From NCBI RefSeq assembly GCF_002093975.1, contig NZ_KZ084329.1, positions 187,596 to 251,595 of the forward strand: DNA of 64,000 nucleotides. Reading direction: 5' to 3'. Numbering within the stretch: position 1 is the stretch's first letter; every line of letters starts with the position of its first letter. Positions 55,583-63,768 of the stretch are shown here, piece after piece. Made by a program: the position numbers and the translations under genes. Source of the DNA: Thermoactinospora rubra. Lineage in GTDB: Bacteria > Actinomycetota > Actinomycetes > Streptosporangiales > Streptosporangiaceae. The notes below the pieces were generated by a model. That model was given only the letters and a program-made list of their open reading frames with translations, searched no databases and was not told the origin of the DNA.

Positions 55583-56325
55583 TCGACACAGTCGGCCGGG
55601 TTCTCGTCATCGTGCCCACCTACAACGAGCGCGAGAACCTGCCGATGATCGCCGGCCGGGTCCGCGCCGCCGTCCCCGAGGCGCACCTGCTCGTCGTCGA
55701 CGACAACAGCCCCGACGGCACCGGGCGGGTCGCCGACGAGCTGGCCGCCGCCGACGACCACGTTCACGTCCTGCACCGGGAGGCCAAGCAGGGCCTGGGC
55801 GCCGCCTACATCGCCGCCTTCCGCTGGGGCCTGGCCGAGGGCTTCGACGTGCTGGTGGAGATGGACGCCGACGGCTCCCACCAGCCCGAGGAGCTGCCCA
55901 AGCTGCTGCAGGCGCTGGAGCAGGGCGCCGACCTGGCGATCGGGTCGCGCTGGGTGCCCGGCGGCCGGGTGGTGAACTGGCCGGGCCGGCGCGAGTTCCT
56001 CTCCCGCGGCGCCAACATCTACACGCGGGTGATGCTGGGCCTGCCGGTGCGCGACGCGACGGCCGGGTTCCGCGCCTACCGGGCGGCCACGCTGGAGAAG
56101 GTGGGGCTGGCCGACGTGCAGTCGCAGGGCTACTGCTTCCAGGTCGACCTGACGCTGCGGACGGCCCGGAACGGCCTGCGCATCGTGGAGGTGCCGATCA
56201 CGTTCGTGGAGCGCCAGGTGGGCAGGAGCAAGATGGGCCGCGACATCGTCACCGAGGCGTTCTGGCGGGTGACCGTGTGGGGCGTGAAGGGCCTGCCGCG
56301 CCGGCTGCGCCGCGGCCGCGCCTGA
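55579..56325 (+). CDS. ppm: Polyprenol monophosphomannose synthase
   Basis: A 248-residue GT2 glycosyltransferase that moves mannose from GDP-mannose to polyprenyl phosphate, the donor for lipoglycans and protein mannosylation. It has [47 protein letters not shown] (DxD-type metal site), GSRWVPGG and [11 protein letters not shown]. There is no membrane segment, so the neighbouring Lnt may anchor it, as the fused mycobacterial protein suggests. Its ATG overlaps the lnt stop. Confidence 0.94.
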   Translation: MIDTVGRVLVIVPTYNERENLPMIAGRVRAAVPEAHLLVVDDNSPDGTGRVADELAAADDHVHVLHREAKQGLGAAYIAAFRWGLAEGFDVLVEMDADGSHQPEELPKLLQALEQGADLAIGSRWVPGGRVVNWPGRREFLSRGANIYTRVMLGLPVRDATAGFRAYRAATLEKVGLADVQSQGYCFQVDLTLRTARNGLRIVEVPITFVERQVGRSKMGRDIVTEAFWRVTVWGVKGLPRRLRRGRA

Positions 56326-56392
56326 GGAACGTCCGCCGCGGCCCGGACGTTGAGAAGAGGGAGTACGGCTCCCGCGCCCGAGTGAGGAAACC

Positions 56393-56890
56393 ATGCGCCT
56401 GCTGCTCTTCTTGGCCTTCCTGGTGGTCCCGGTGCTGGAGATCTGGCTGCTCATCCAGGTGGGGCAGGCCATCGGCGGCTGGACCACGGTCGCGCTGCTG
56501 ATCGCCGACAGCCTGCTGGGCGCCTGGCTGGTGCGGCGGGAGGGCCGGCGGGCCTGGCGCGCGCTGCAGGCGGCGCTGCAGTCGGGCCGCATGCCCGACC
56601 GGGAGCTGGCCGACGGGGGGCTCATCCTGGTGGGCGGCGCGCTGCTGCTGACCCCGGGCTTCCTGACCGACGTGCTGGGCTTCGCCTGCGTGGTGCCGTT
56701 CACGCGGCCGCTGATGCGGCGCCTGGCCGGGTGGTTCTTCGCGCGCAAGGTCAAGAGCATGGCGGCGGCTTCGCCGTACGCGCGGCTGGTCTACCAGGAC
56801 GACGACCTGGGCCGGCAGAGCCAGCCGGGGGACCGGACGGGCCGGCCGGGCAAGGTCGTGCACGGCGAGGTCATCGACGAGGACCGCTGA
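56393..56890 (+). CDS. fxsA: FxsA-family membrane protein
   Basis: A 165-residue protein with three to four membrane segments in the first 120 residues. The family signature VLEIWLLIQVGQAIGGWTTVALLIA and GGLILVGGALLLTPGFLTDVLG are clear. The cytoplasmic tail is charged. FxsA in Escherichia coli modulates phage exclusion by F plasmids; the role here is unknown. It lies 67 bp after ppm and ends at a strong bidirectional terminator. Confidence 0.92.
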   Translation: MRLLLFLAFLVVPVLEIWLLIQVGQAIGGWTTVALLIADSLLGAWLVRREGRRAWRALQAALQSGRMPDRELADGGLILVGGALLLTPGFLTDVLGFACVVPFTRPLMRRLAGWFFARKVKSMAAASPYARLVYQDDDLGRQSQPGDRTGRPGKVVHGEVIDEDR

Positions 56891-56920
56891 CGGGCGTGCG
56901 GACATGCCGCATCACATGCC

Positions 56921-56949
56921 AAACCCCGGGCCGCGGCGGCCCGGGGTTT
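56921..56949. terminator. Bidirectional terminator between fxsA and rbpA
   Basis: Perfect 12-bp arms aaaccccgggcc / ggcccggggttt flank a 5-nt loop. A and T runs at the outer ends make it a terminator for both converging genes. Confidence 0.9.
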
Positions 56950-56966
56950 CGCTCACCGTGGTGCGG

Positions 56967-57311
56967 TCAGGCGCTCTTGCGCCGCTGCGCCCGCAGGATG
57001 GCCAGCCGCTCGTTGAGCACCTCTTCGAGGTCTTCGATGGAGCGGCGCTCCAGGAGCATGTCCCAGTGCGTCCGCGGCGGCTTGGACTTCTTGGCCTCGG
57101 GCAGCTCGCCGTCGACCCGCCAGGCGGTCGCGCCGCACATGCGGCACTCCCACGTCGGCGGGACCTCGGCCTCGGCGGCAAGCGGGACCTCGAAGCGATG
57201 GCCCTTGGCGCAGGTGTAGGACACGTCCTGGCGCGGAGCCAGATCCGTGTTACGGTCGTTCTCGTAGCTGGTTGCCCCGAGCCGGGTGCCACGAAGCGCG
57301 CGCTCGCCCAT
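56967..57311 (-). CDS. rbpA: RNA polymerase-binding protein RbpA
   Basis: A 114-residue transcription factor that binds RNA polymerase and the principal sigma factor. It begins MGERALRGTRLGATSYENDR. The zinc-binding core has Cys34 in YTCAKGHRF and CRMC at 56-59, and the sigma-interaction region ends in LEEVLNERLAILRAQRR. In Streptomyces RbpA confers basal rifampicin tolerance and is induced by disulfide stress through SigR. ATG 57311 has aggagg at 8-9 bp. A GGAAT-N18-GTT promoter lies 59-84 bp upstream. Confidence 0.97.
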   Translation of the reverse strand: MGERALRGTRLGATSYENDRNTDLAPRQDVSYTCAKGHRFEVPLAAEAEVPPTWECRMCGATAWRVDGELPEAKKSKPPRTHWDMLLERRSIEDLEEVLNERLAILRAQRRKSA

Positions 57312-57369
57312 GTCTCAATGCCTCCTACAGGACCCCGTGTCCGAGGGGTCTGTCTCCCACGGTGTGTCT

Positions 57370-57395
57370 AACGCTTGATACCGTGTTGGGATTCC
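57370..57395 (-). promoter_or_regulatory. SigR-type promoter of rbpA
   Basis: On the minus strand GGAAT (57391-57395) and GTT (57370-57372) are separated by exactly 18 nt, matching the known SigR/SigH consensus. The position upstream of rbpA agrees with its membership in the SigR regulon in Streptomyces. Confidence 0.8.
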
Positions 57396-57438
57396 CACTG
57401 GGCGGGTGATCCAATCGCGCTTTTGCTCCTTTCCCTCG

Positions 57439-57936
57439 CTATCTCCCGGTCACCACGGGCACCAGGCGGCGGTCGCCCAGGTCGGTGGCGAGCACGAGGG
57501 GAGCGGTGAGCGGGCCGAGCAGGCGGGCCAGCGCGGGGCGTCCCTTCCGGCGGGCCAGGGCCGGGCCCAGGGCGGCCATGAGCTTGGTGAGCGCCGGCAG
57601 CGGGCGCACCCACAGCGTGAGCTCGGCGATGCGGGCCTGCTCGTCCAGCCGGAGCAGCACGCTCTCCTCCAGCTCGGTGCCGTCCAGGCGGCCCGTCGCC
57701 GCGAGCATGCGGGTGCGCTCGTCGCCGACGTCGGTGTGGTAGCGCACGTCGCTCACCACCGACAGGGCGGCGGAGAGCACCTCCTCCACCTGCCGCGCGC
57801 CGTGGAAGCGGGCCCGGGAGCTGAGCGGGGAGCGCAGCACGGCGTCGGGGGCGAGCGTCGTCGTCAGCAGGGCGATGTCCTTGGTCTCGCTCGCCTGCCG
57901 GTAGCGTCTGGCCGTGTCCTCGGCGGCAGTCGTCAT
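57439..57936 (-). CDS. SnoaL/NTF2-like small protein
   Basis: A 165-residue protein with the NTF2/SnoaL cone-fold pattern: helices with ARRYRQASETKDIALLTTTLAPDAV, then strands with FHGARQVEEVL and a C-terminal extension rich in Leu/Ala. The catalytic identity is unknown. ATG 57936 has gggagg at 4 bp. It is divergent from an HxlR regulator, and two inverted repeats lie between them, so it is probably the regulator's target. Confidence 0.8.
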   Translation of the reverse strand: MTTAAEDTARRYRQASETKDIALLTTTLAPDAVLRSPLSSRARFHGARQVEEVLSAALSVVSDVRYHTDVGDERTRMLAATGRLDGTELEESVLLRLDEQARIAELTLWVRPLPALTKLMAALGPALARRKGRPALARLLGPLTAPLVLATDLGDRRLVPVVTGR

Positions 57937-57960
57937 GAGGCCTCCCGGTTAGTCCTGATT

Positions 57961-57999
57961 CTGAACTTAGAAGGAGTGGGTTCAGATAGTCAACCCACT
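57961..57999. promoter_or_regulatory. HxlR operator candidates in the divergent region
   Basis: Perfect arms agtgggtt (57975-57982) and aacccact (57992-57999) are separated by 9 bp. A second repeat pairs ctgaac (57961-57966) with gttcag (57980-57985). Both overlap the start region of the HxlR transcript (TATGCT, 57999-58004). Confidence 0.6.
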
Positions 58000-58010
58000 A
58001 TGCTGGCGGC

Positions 58011-58499
58011 ATGAACAGGTTCGGGGAGATGCACTGCTCGATCGCCCAGGCGGTGAGCGTGGTGGGGGAGCCGTGGACGCCGCTCATCCTGCGCGACCTG
58101 TTCCTGGGCGTGCGGCGCTTCGACGACCTGGCCCGCGACCTGGGCGTGTCCCGCAACCTGCTCACCCAGCGCCTGGAGCGGCTGATGGCGGCCGGCGTGG
58201 TGAGCAGACGGCCCTACCAGGAGCGGCCCGTGCGCTACGAGTACCACCTGACGGAGGCGGGGCTCGACATCGTGCCGGCGCTCATGGTGATCATGGCGTG
58301 GGGTGACAAGTGGGCCACGCCCCCCGGCGGGCCGCCGGCGGTGCTGGTGCATTCCTGCGGCCGGCCGTTCACCCCGGTGGTGGCCTGCCCCCACTGCGGC
58401 GGCCCGGTCACGGCCGACACGGTGACGGCCACGGCCGGACCCGGCGCGGCGCCCGGCCCGGGCACGTGGGTGCTGGCCGGGGGCCTGGCGCCGGGGTGA
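58011..58499 (+). CDS. HxlR-family transcriptional regulator
   Basis: A 162-residue winged-helix regulator. The HxlR domain (about 5-100) has MHCSIAQAVSVVGEPWTPLILRD, FDDLARDLGVSRNLLTQRLERL and YEYHLTEAGLDI. The C-terminal extension holds a CPHC-type pair (VACPHCGGPV) plus an upstream Cys, possibly a metal or redox site. ATG 58011 lies 6 nt after TATGCT, so it is leaderless. It probably controls the divergent SnoaL-like gene and itself. Confidence 0.9.
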   Translation: MNRFGEMHCSIAQAVSVVGEPWTPLILRDLFLGVRRFDDLARDLGVSRNLLTQRLERLMAAGVVSRRPYQERPVRYEYHLTEAGLDIVPALMVIMAWGDKWATPPGGPPAVLVHSCGRPFTPVVACPHCGGPVTADTVTATAGPGAAPGPGTWVLAGGLAPG

Positions 58500-59936
58500 T
58501 CAGATCTTCTCGGGCACCTGGTTGCCGGCCGCGCGGATGGCCTTGGGCATGTTGACGAGGGCCAGCAGCACGCCGCCGAGGACGAAGAAGGCGATGAGCG
58601 AGACGATGGCCAGCCGGTAGCTGTTGGTCAGCTGCAGGGCCAGGGAGAGGGTGTAGGAGCCCAGGAAGGTCGAGCCCTTGTCGCTGATCTCGTACAGGCT
58701 GTAGTACTCCGCCTCCTTGCCCTTGGGGATGACGTGGGAGAACAGCGAGCGCGACAGCGCCTGGGTGCCGCCCATGACGATGGCGATGGCGAAGCCCATG
58801 GCGAAGAAGGCCACCGCCGAGCCCCGGGGCAGGAAGTAGGCGACGCTGACCACGGCGGTCCAGGCCACCAGGGCGGCCAGCACGACCCGCTTGGCGCCGT
58901 AGGAGCGGGCCAGGCGGCCCAGCAGCAGCGCGCCGAAGAAGGCCACCAGCTGGACCATGAGGATGGCGCTGATCTGGATGTCGCGGCCCAGGCCGAGCTC
59001 CTCGCTGGCGTAGGTGGCCGAGAAGGAGATGACGGTCTGCACGCCGTCGTTGTAGATGAGGTAGGCGACCAGGAAGGCCAGCGTGAGCGGGTACAGGCGC
59101 AGCTCGCGGATGGTGCGCCCGAGCTGGCGGAAGCTGCCGGCCACGGCCTGGCCGGCGGACTGGGCGCCGGCGGCGTGGGCGCGGCGGTTGCGCAGGCGCA
59201 GCAGGGGGATGACGGTGAAGCCGCCCCACCACACGCCGGCCGAGGCCAGCGCGAGCCGTACCGCGTCGCCCTCCGACAGGCCCAGCGCCCCGTGGCCGAG
59301 GTACATGCCCAGGTTGACGGCCAGCAGCAGGAAGCCGCCCAGGTAGCCGAAGCCCCAGCCGCGCGCGGAGACCCTGTCGCGCTCGTCGGCGGTGGCGATG
59401 TCGGGCAGGAAGGAGTTGTAGATGATGAAGGCGCAGGCGAAGGAGAGGCTGGCCACCAGGTAGAGCAGGCCGCCCAGCAGGTAGCGGCCGTCGGCGACGA
59501 ACCACATGGCCAGCGTGGCCAGGGCGCCGAGGTAGGCGAAGAAGCCCATGAGCTCCTTCTTGCGGCCGGTGTGGTCGGCCAGGGCGCCGGCGATGGGCAT
59601 GAGGATGATCTGCAGGACCGCGGCGGTGCCGACCACGAAGGGGTAGAAGGCGCTGGGCCGCATGTCCATCCACAGCACCTCGACGTAGCCGAGCCCGGGG
59701 TTGGCGCGGGCCAGCTGGTCGAAGGTGTCCATACAGGTGGCGGCGGCCACGCCGGCGAAGTCCTTGGCGCAGGCCGCCGACTCGGCGATGGAGGTCAGGT
59801 AGGGGCCGAGGAAGACGGTCAGGACGGTGGTGGGGAAGGCGGAGTTGGCCCAGTCGTAGAAGTACCAGCCTCGTTGCTCGCGCCGGCGGGCGGCGGGGGA
59901 CTCGTCGAAGACCGCGGGGGGTGCGGGGGATGTCAT
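58500..59936 (-). CDS. MFS transporter, UMF1 (Atg22-like) family
   Basis: A 478-residue transporter with about 12 membrane helices. It begins with the family motif RGWYFYDWANSAFPTTVLTVF. Further landmarks are GALADHTGRKKELMGFFAYLG, FIIYNSFLPDIATADERDRVSARGWGFGYLGG and GGTQALSRSLFSHVIPKGKEAEYYSLYEISDKG. Its substrate is unknown; yeast Atg22 exports amino acids from the vacuole. The ATG overlaps the stop of the upstream phosphodiesterase gene (ATGA). Confidence 0.93.
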   Translation of the reverse strand: MTSPAPPAVFDESPAARRREQRGWYFYDWANSAFPTTVLTVFLGPYLTSIAESAACAKDFAGVAAATCMDTFDQLARANPGLGYVEVLWMDMRPSAFYPFVVGTAAVLQIILMPIAGALADHTGRKKELMGFFAYLGALATLAMWFVADGRYLLGGLLYLVASLSFACAFIIYNSFLPDIATADERDRVSARGWGFGYLGGFLLLAVNLGMYLGHGALGLSEGDAVRLALASAGVWWGGFTVIPLLRLRNRRAHAAGAQSAGQAVAGSFRQLGRTIRELRLYPLTLAFLVAYLIYNDGVQTVISFSATYASEELGLGRDIQISAILMVQLVAFFGALLLGRLARSYGAKRVVLAALVAWTAVVSVAYFLPRGSAVAFFAMGFAIAIVMGGTQALSRSLFSHVIPKGKEAEYYSLYEISDKGSTFLGSYTLSLALQLTNSYRLAIVSLIAFFVLGGVLLALVNMPKAIRAAGNQVPEKI

Positions 59937-60733
59937 GCGGCGACTCCGTGGGGGTGCCAGAGCCCGCGCCTGTCGAGCACCTCGCGCAGGCCGGTGATGT
60001 TGTCGGTCATGATGCCGTCGACGCCGAGGTCGAGCAGCTGCTCCATGCGGAGCGGGTCGTTGATCGTCCACACGTGGACGTGCATGCCCAGGGCGTGGGC
60101 GGTGCGGACCAGGGCGTGGGTGGTGACGCGCAGGCCGCGGAAGCCCAGGGGGATCTGGGCGCAGGGGATGCCGGCGCGCGACAGGCGGGCGAACAGCCTG
60201 CCGTACCCGGAGGTGGCCGCGGCGGCGCGCAGAGTGGCCACGCCGCGCGGGCCGAGCGCGGAGCAGACCTCGCGGCCGAGGGCGGCCTTGGCGCGGGCCA
60301 GGCGCTCGTCGGAGAAGGAGGTCAGGCAGATGCGGTCGTAGGCGTTGGTGCGCCTGATCGCCTCGGCGAGGGGGAGGATGGCGGCGGCCTCCTTGACGTC
60401 GATGTTGAAGCGGGCCTCCGGCCAGGTGCCCAGCAGGTCCTCCAGCAGGGGGATCTCGTGGACGCCGCCGATGCGGGCCTGCCGTACGACGGAGTAGGGC
60501 AGCTCGGCGATGCGACCGCGCCGATCGGTCACCCGGTCGAGGGTGTGGTCGTGGAAGGCCACCAGGACGCCGTCGGCGGTGGCGTGGGCGTCGGTCTCCA
60601 GGTAGCGGTAGCCCAGCCGGACGGCCCACTCGAAGGCCGGGAAGGTGTTCTCCGCGCCCTCCAGGGCGCCGCCGCGGTGGGCGAAGGCCAGCGGGCCGGG
60701 GTGGTCGAGGAAGGCGAAGCGGCGGCTGAGCAC
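59933..60733 (-). CDS. Glycerophosphodiester phosphodiesterase
   Basis: A 266-residue TIM-barrel enzyme that splits glycerophosphodiesters into an alcohol and glycerol-3-phosphate. The catalytic His residues are in LAFAHRGGALEGAENT and VAFHDHTLDRVTDRRG. YLETDAHATADGV and the C-terminal HVWTINDP, GVDGIMTDN complete the fold. No signal peptide is visible. GTG 60733 is chosen because a CATACT hexamer (minus, 60740-60745) ends 6 nt upstream; longer readings add only Arg-rich sequence. It is in an operon with the UMF1 transporter. Confidence 0.92.
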   Translation of the reverse strand: MLSRRFAFLDHPGPLAFAHRGGALEGAENTFPAFEWAVRLGYRYLETDAHATADGVLVAFHDHTLDRVTDRRGRIAELPYSVVRQARIGGVHEIPLLEDLLGTWPEARFNIDVKEAAAILPLAEAIRRTNAYDRICLTSFSDERLARAKAALGREVCSALGPRGVATLRAAAATSGYGRLFARLSRAGIPCAQIPLGFRGLRVTTHALVRTAHALGMHVHVWTINDPLRMEQLLDLGVDGIMTDNITGLREVLDRRGLWHPHGVAA

Positions 60734-60768
60734 GTCGGAAGTATGCCCTTCGTGAGCAAAACTTTGGG

Positions 60769-61308
60769 TTACAGATCGGAGAGGTTCTGCCATTCCTGGC
60801 GGCGGGCCTCGGCCAGGGCGATGGCGGCGGCGACGGCGACGTTGAAGGAGCCGACGCGGCCCACCTGGGGGATGTAGCAGGCGCCGTCGGCGGCGGCGAG
60901 GGCGGCGGGGGAGCAGCCGTGGTCCTCGCTGCCGACCAGCAGGCACACGTCGCGGTCGAGGCGGGCCTTGTGCAGGGGTACGGCGTCGGCCGTCAGCTCC
61001 AGGGCCAGCACGGCGTAGCCGTCGTCGCGGGCCTCCTGGACGGCTTGCAGCACGGGCACGGAGTCCTTCCAGGCGACCAGCCGGTCGGTGCCCAGGGCGG
61101 TCTTGCCGGCCTTGGGGTTGGTGGGCGGGGTGGTGTTGCCGGCCAGCCAGATGCGCTCGACGCCGAAGGCGGCGGCGCTGCGGAAGATCGAGCCGACGTT
61201 GAACGGCCCGGTCACCGACTCCACGATCAGGGCGACGCGGTTGGCGGTGTTGCGGCGCCAGGTGCGGTTGAGCCGCTTGACGTCGGTCGGGCGCAACTGC
61301 TTGCTCAT
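60769..61308 (-). CDS. TrmH/SpoU-family RNA 2'-O-methyltransferase
   Basis: A 179-residue SPOUT methyltransferase. The SAM-binding trefoil knot shows ESVTGPFNVGSIFRSAAAFG (motif 1), LLVGSEDHG (motif 2) and IPQVGRVGSFNVAVAAAIALAEARRQ (motif 3). The short length and lack of an N-terminal RNA-binding domain resemble TrmH- or TrmL-like tRNA enzymes, but the target nucleotide cannot be fixed. Its ATG overlaps the stop of the RsmC-like gene (ATGA). Confidence 0.92.
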   Translation of the reverse strand: MSKQLRPTDVKRLNRTWRRNTANRVALIVESVTGPFNVGSIFRSAAAFGVERIWLAGNTTPPTNPKAGKTALGTDRLVAWKDSVPVLQAVQEARDDGYAVLALELTADAVPLHKARLDRDVCLLVGSEDHGCSPAALAAADGACYIPQVGRVGSFNVAVAAAIALAEARRQEWQNLSDL

Positions 61309-61898
61309 GGTCGGGTCACCTTCAGGATGCGGTAGGCGGCGCGGGAGGCCGCGCGGGTGGCCTGCCAGCCCTGCTCGGCGAGCCAGCGCTGCAGGGAGTC
61401 GGAGCCGAGGTGCTTTTGGACCACCAGGTAGGCGACCCCGTCGCCGGTCAGGCGGGACAGCCAGCGGGTGAGCATGGCGTGCAGGGCCGGTTTGCCGATG
61501 CGGATGGCCGGGTTGGACCAGATGGCGCGGAAGCGCACGTCGGCGGGCACCTCGTCGACGTGGACGGGTCTTACTTTGTAAAGGCGGGCGGCTTGGGCGT
61601 TACGCTCCGTAAGCTCCAGGCTACGGCGGTTGACGTCGACAGCCCAGACCGTCGCCTGCGGCGCGCGCGCGGCCATGGTCAGCGCGATGGGGCCGTAGCC
61701 GCAGCCGAGGTCGAGCAGGTCGCCTTCCTGGGGCGGCGGGGGGAGGGTCTCCAGCAGGATGCGGGTGCCCAGGTCGATCCGGTCGGGGGAGAACACGCCC
61801 CGGTCGGTCTCCAGCTTCAGGTGCAGGTCGGGCAGGATGAGGTCGACCGCGCCCGGGCGGCTGGCGGCTTGTGGCTGCTCCTGGAAGTAGTGGCCCAC
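61305..61898 (-). CDS. RsmC-like class I methyltransferase
   Basis: A 197-residue SAM-dependent methyltransferase of the MTS family (rRNA small-subunit m2G type). LLDLGCGYGPIALTMAARAP is motif I, VWAVDVNRRSLELTERNA is motif II and RAIWSNPAIRIGK is the catalytic NPP-like loop, here NPA. Dispersed motif copy 3 lies within the gene and encodes ARLYKV at a normally variable loop. GTG 61898 gives VGHYFQEQ; a TAACGT hexamer 8 nt upstream suggests a leaderless or weakly led start. The spoU gene is coupled downstream. Confidence 0.88.
   Translation of the reverse strand: MGHYFQEQPQAASRPGAVDLILPDLHLKLETDRGVFSPDRIDLGTRILLETLPPPPQEGDLLDLGCGYGPIALTMAARAPQATVWAVDVNRRSLELTERNAQAARLYKVRPVHVDEVPADVRFRAIWSNPAIRIGKPALHAMLTRWLSRLTGDGVAYLVVQKHLGSDSLQRWLAEQGWQATRAASRAAYRILKVTRP
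61572..61586. repeat. Copy 3 of the dispersed AT-rich motif, inside a coding region
   Basis: tactttgtaaaggcg is identical over 15 bp to the end of copy 2. It is in frame in the methyltransferase gene (minus strand), where it uses the rare codons CTT, AAA and GTA. Confidence 0.7.
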
Positions 61899-61909
61899 AT
61901 GGGGAAACG

Positions 61910-62857
61910 TTACGGGATGCGGGAGCCCAGCAGGACCGCCGCCGTGGCGACCAGCAGGCCGGCGGCGATGGCGGCGACGATGAACCACTGGGTGATCTCC
62001 TGGTTGACCAGCTTGAACCCCAGTGAGGTGCCGATCTGCTCGTAGACCTCGCGCAGTTCGGTGCCGGATTCGGCGCTGTAGGCGCGTCCGCCGGTGCCGT
62101 CGGCCAGGGATTGCAGGGTGGCCTTGTTGACCGGGACGTTGACCGGGCGGCCGTCGATCTGGACGGTGCCTTCCTGCGTGCCGTAGGCGATGGTGGAGAC
62201 CGGGACGCGGGCCTGCATGGCGGCTTCGATGGCCTCGGCGACGGCGCGGCCGGAGGTGTTGTCGCCGTCGGACAGCAGGACGATGGCGGCCGGCGGGGGG
62301 TCGGTGGCGGCGCGCTGGTCGAAGGCGCGGATGGCGTCGAGGGAGTTGAAGACGGCTTCGCCGATGGCGGTGCCGGGGCGGGTGTCGAGGGTGTTGATGG
62401 CGGTGGCGACGGCCTGGTGGTCGGTGGTGGGGGAGACGACGACGTTGGCGGAGCGGGCGAAGGACACCAGGCCGACGTTGAAGCGCTGGGGCAGGTCGAG
62501 GGCGAACTGCTGGGCGGCTTTCTGGGCGGCGGTGATGCGGTTGGGCGGGACGTCGTCGGCTTCCATGGACAGGGAGACGTCCAGGGCGATCATGATGGTG
62601 GCCCGGTCGCGGGGGACGCGCACCTGGTCGGCGGGGCGGGCGGCGCCGATGACCAGCAGGCTCATCATGATGAGGAACAGCAGGGGGGCGATGTGGCGGC
62701 GCCAGCCGGGGGCGGCGGGCATGACGAGGTCGAGCAGGGCCAGGTTGGTGAAGCGGACGGTGTAGCGGCGACGGGCGAGCTGGGCGGCGATGTAGGCGGC
62801 GGCGAGGAGTGCCACCAGGGCGAACAGCCACAGCCACGCGGGCGCCAGGAAGGTCAC
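61910..62857 (-). CDS. VWA-domain membrane protein (BatA-like)
   Basis: A 315-residue protein. Two membrane helices at the start (about 5-25 and 52-72) are followed by a von Willebrand A domain with a complete [18 protein letters not shown] (DxSxS), GTAIGEA (Thr) and [10 protein letters not shown] (Asp). A final membrane helix (about 287-308) ends it. In MoxR-DUF58-VWA operons these proteins are thought to assemble a periplasmic or membrane chaperone-like complex. GTG 62857 has aggagg at 5 bp and overlaps the DUF58 stop (GTGA). Confidence 0.92.
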   Translation of the reverse strand: MTFLAPAWLWLFALVALLAAAYIAAQLARRRYTVRFTNLALLDLVMPAAPGWRRHIAPLLFLIMMSLLVIGAARPADQVRVPRDRATIMIALDVSLSMEADDVPPNRITAAQKAAQQFALDLPQRFNVGLVSFARSANVVVSPTTDHQAVATAINTLDTRPGTAIGEAVFNSLDAIRAFDQRAATDPPPAAIVLLSDGDNTSGRAVAEAIEAAMQARVPVSTIAYGTQEGTVQIDGRPVNVPVNKATLQSLADGTGGRAYSAESGTELREVYEQIGTSLGFKLVNQEITQWFIVAAIAAGLLVATAAVLLGSRIP

Positions 62858-63768
62858 CGGAGCCTCCTGCGCTGGCGGAGGGTCCATTGGGCGATGTCGT
62901 GCACCCAGTCGCGGTCGGTGCGCAGCACGAGGTGGGCGGCGCCGGCGCGGCGGAGAGCGAGGCGGGTGCCCTCGCGCTGGAGGGCGGCGGCTTCGGCGTA
63001 GGCGTGCCGAATCTTGGGAGAAAGGTGCACTTCGCGTACTTTCCCGGTCTCGGGGTCGCTGAACGCCACGCGGCCGACGGCGGGCAGTTCCAGTTCGCGG
63101 GGGTCGATGATTTCCACGGCGAGGACCTGGTGGCGGGCGGCCAGGCGGCGCATGGGCCGTTCCCAGGGGCGTTCGGCGTCGGGGTCGAGGGTGGGGTGGG
63201 CGTCGAGGAAGTCGGAGACGATGACGCGCAGGCCGCGCCGGGTGCGGGTGGCGGCCAGCACGTCGAGGGCTTCGGCGAGGTCGGGGGCGTCGGGTACGGC
63301 CCGGCCGCGTGGGGCGTCCATGAGGGAGTGGAGCAGGCCGTACAGGGCGGCGCGGCCGGTGCGGGCGGGCATGCGGTGGATGTGTTCGTCGTGGAGGACC
63401 ATGACGCCGAAGCGGTCGCCGACGCGGCTGGCGAGGAAGCCGATGGCGCCGATGGCGGAGACGGCCAGGTCGCGTTTGTCGGTGGCGGCGGTGCCGAAGT
63501 CCATGCTGGGGGACAGGTCGGCCAGGGCCCAGGTTTCCAGTTCGCGGTCGGCGATGAGGTCGCGGACGTGGGGGACGGTGGTGCGGGCGGTGACGGCCCA
63601 GTCCATGCGGCGCACGTCGTCCTCGCCGGGGACGTAGACGCGGCTGTCGCCGGCTTCGCTGCCGGGGCCGGGCAGCAGTCCCTGGTGCTGGCCGTGCATG
63701 AGCCCGTCGAGCTTCCTGGTGATGGTCAGCTCGAGGCGCCGGAGGACTTCCTCTGCCCTGTCGGTCAC
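62854..63768 (-). CDS. DUF58 protein of a MoxR-VWA operon
   Basis: A 304-residue protein of the DUF58 family, itself VWA-like. The family signature is [22 protein letters not shown] (about 42-63), followed by [12 protein letters not shown] and VSDFLDAHP, a degenerate MIDAS. It probably links the MoxR ATPase to membrane VWA proteins. Both ends are coupled: its GTG overlaps the MoxR stop and its stop overlaps the VWA start. The true function in actinobacteria is not established. Confidence 0.92.
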   Translation of the reverse strand: MTDRAEEVLRRLELTITRKLDGLMHGQHQGLLPGPGSEAGDSRVYVPGEDDVRRMDWAVTARTTVPHVRDLIADRELETWALADLSPSMDFGTAATDKRDLAVSAIGAIGFLASRVGDRFGVMVLHDEHIHRMPARTGRAALYGLLHSLMDAPRGRAVPDAPDLAEALDVLAATRTRRGLRVIVSDFLDAHPTLDPDAERPWERPMRRLAARHQVLAVEIIDPRELELPAVGRVAFSDPETGKVREVHLSPKIRHAYAEAAALQREGTRLALRRAGAAHLVLRTDRDWVHDIAQWTLRQRRRLR

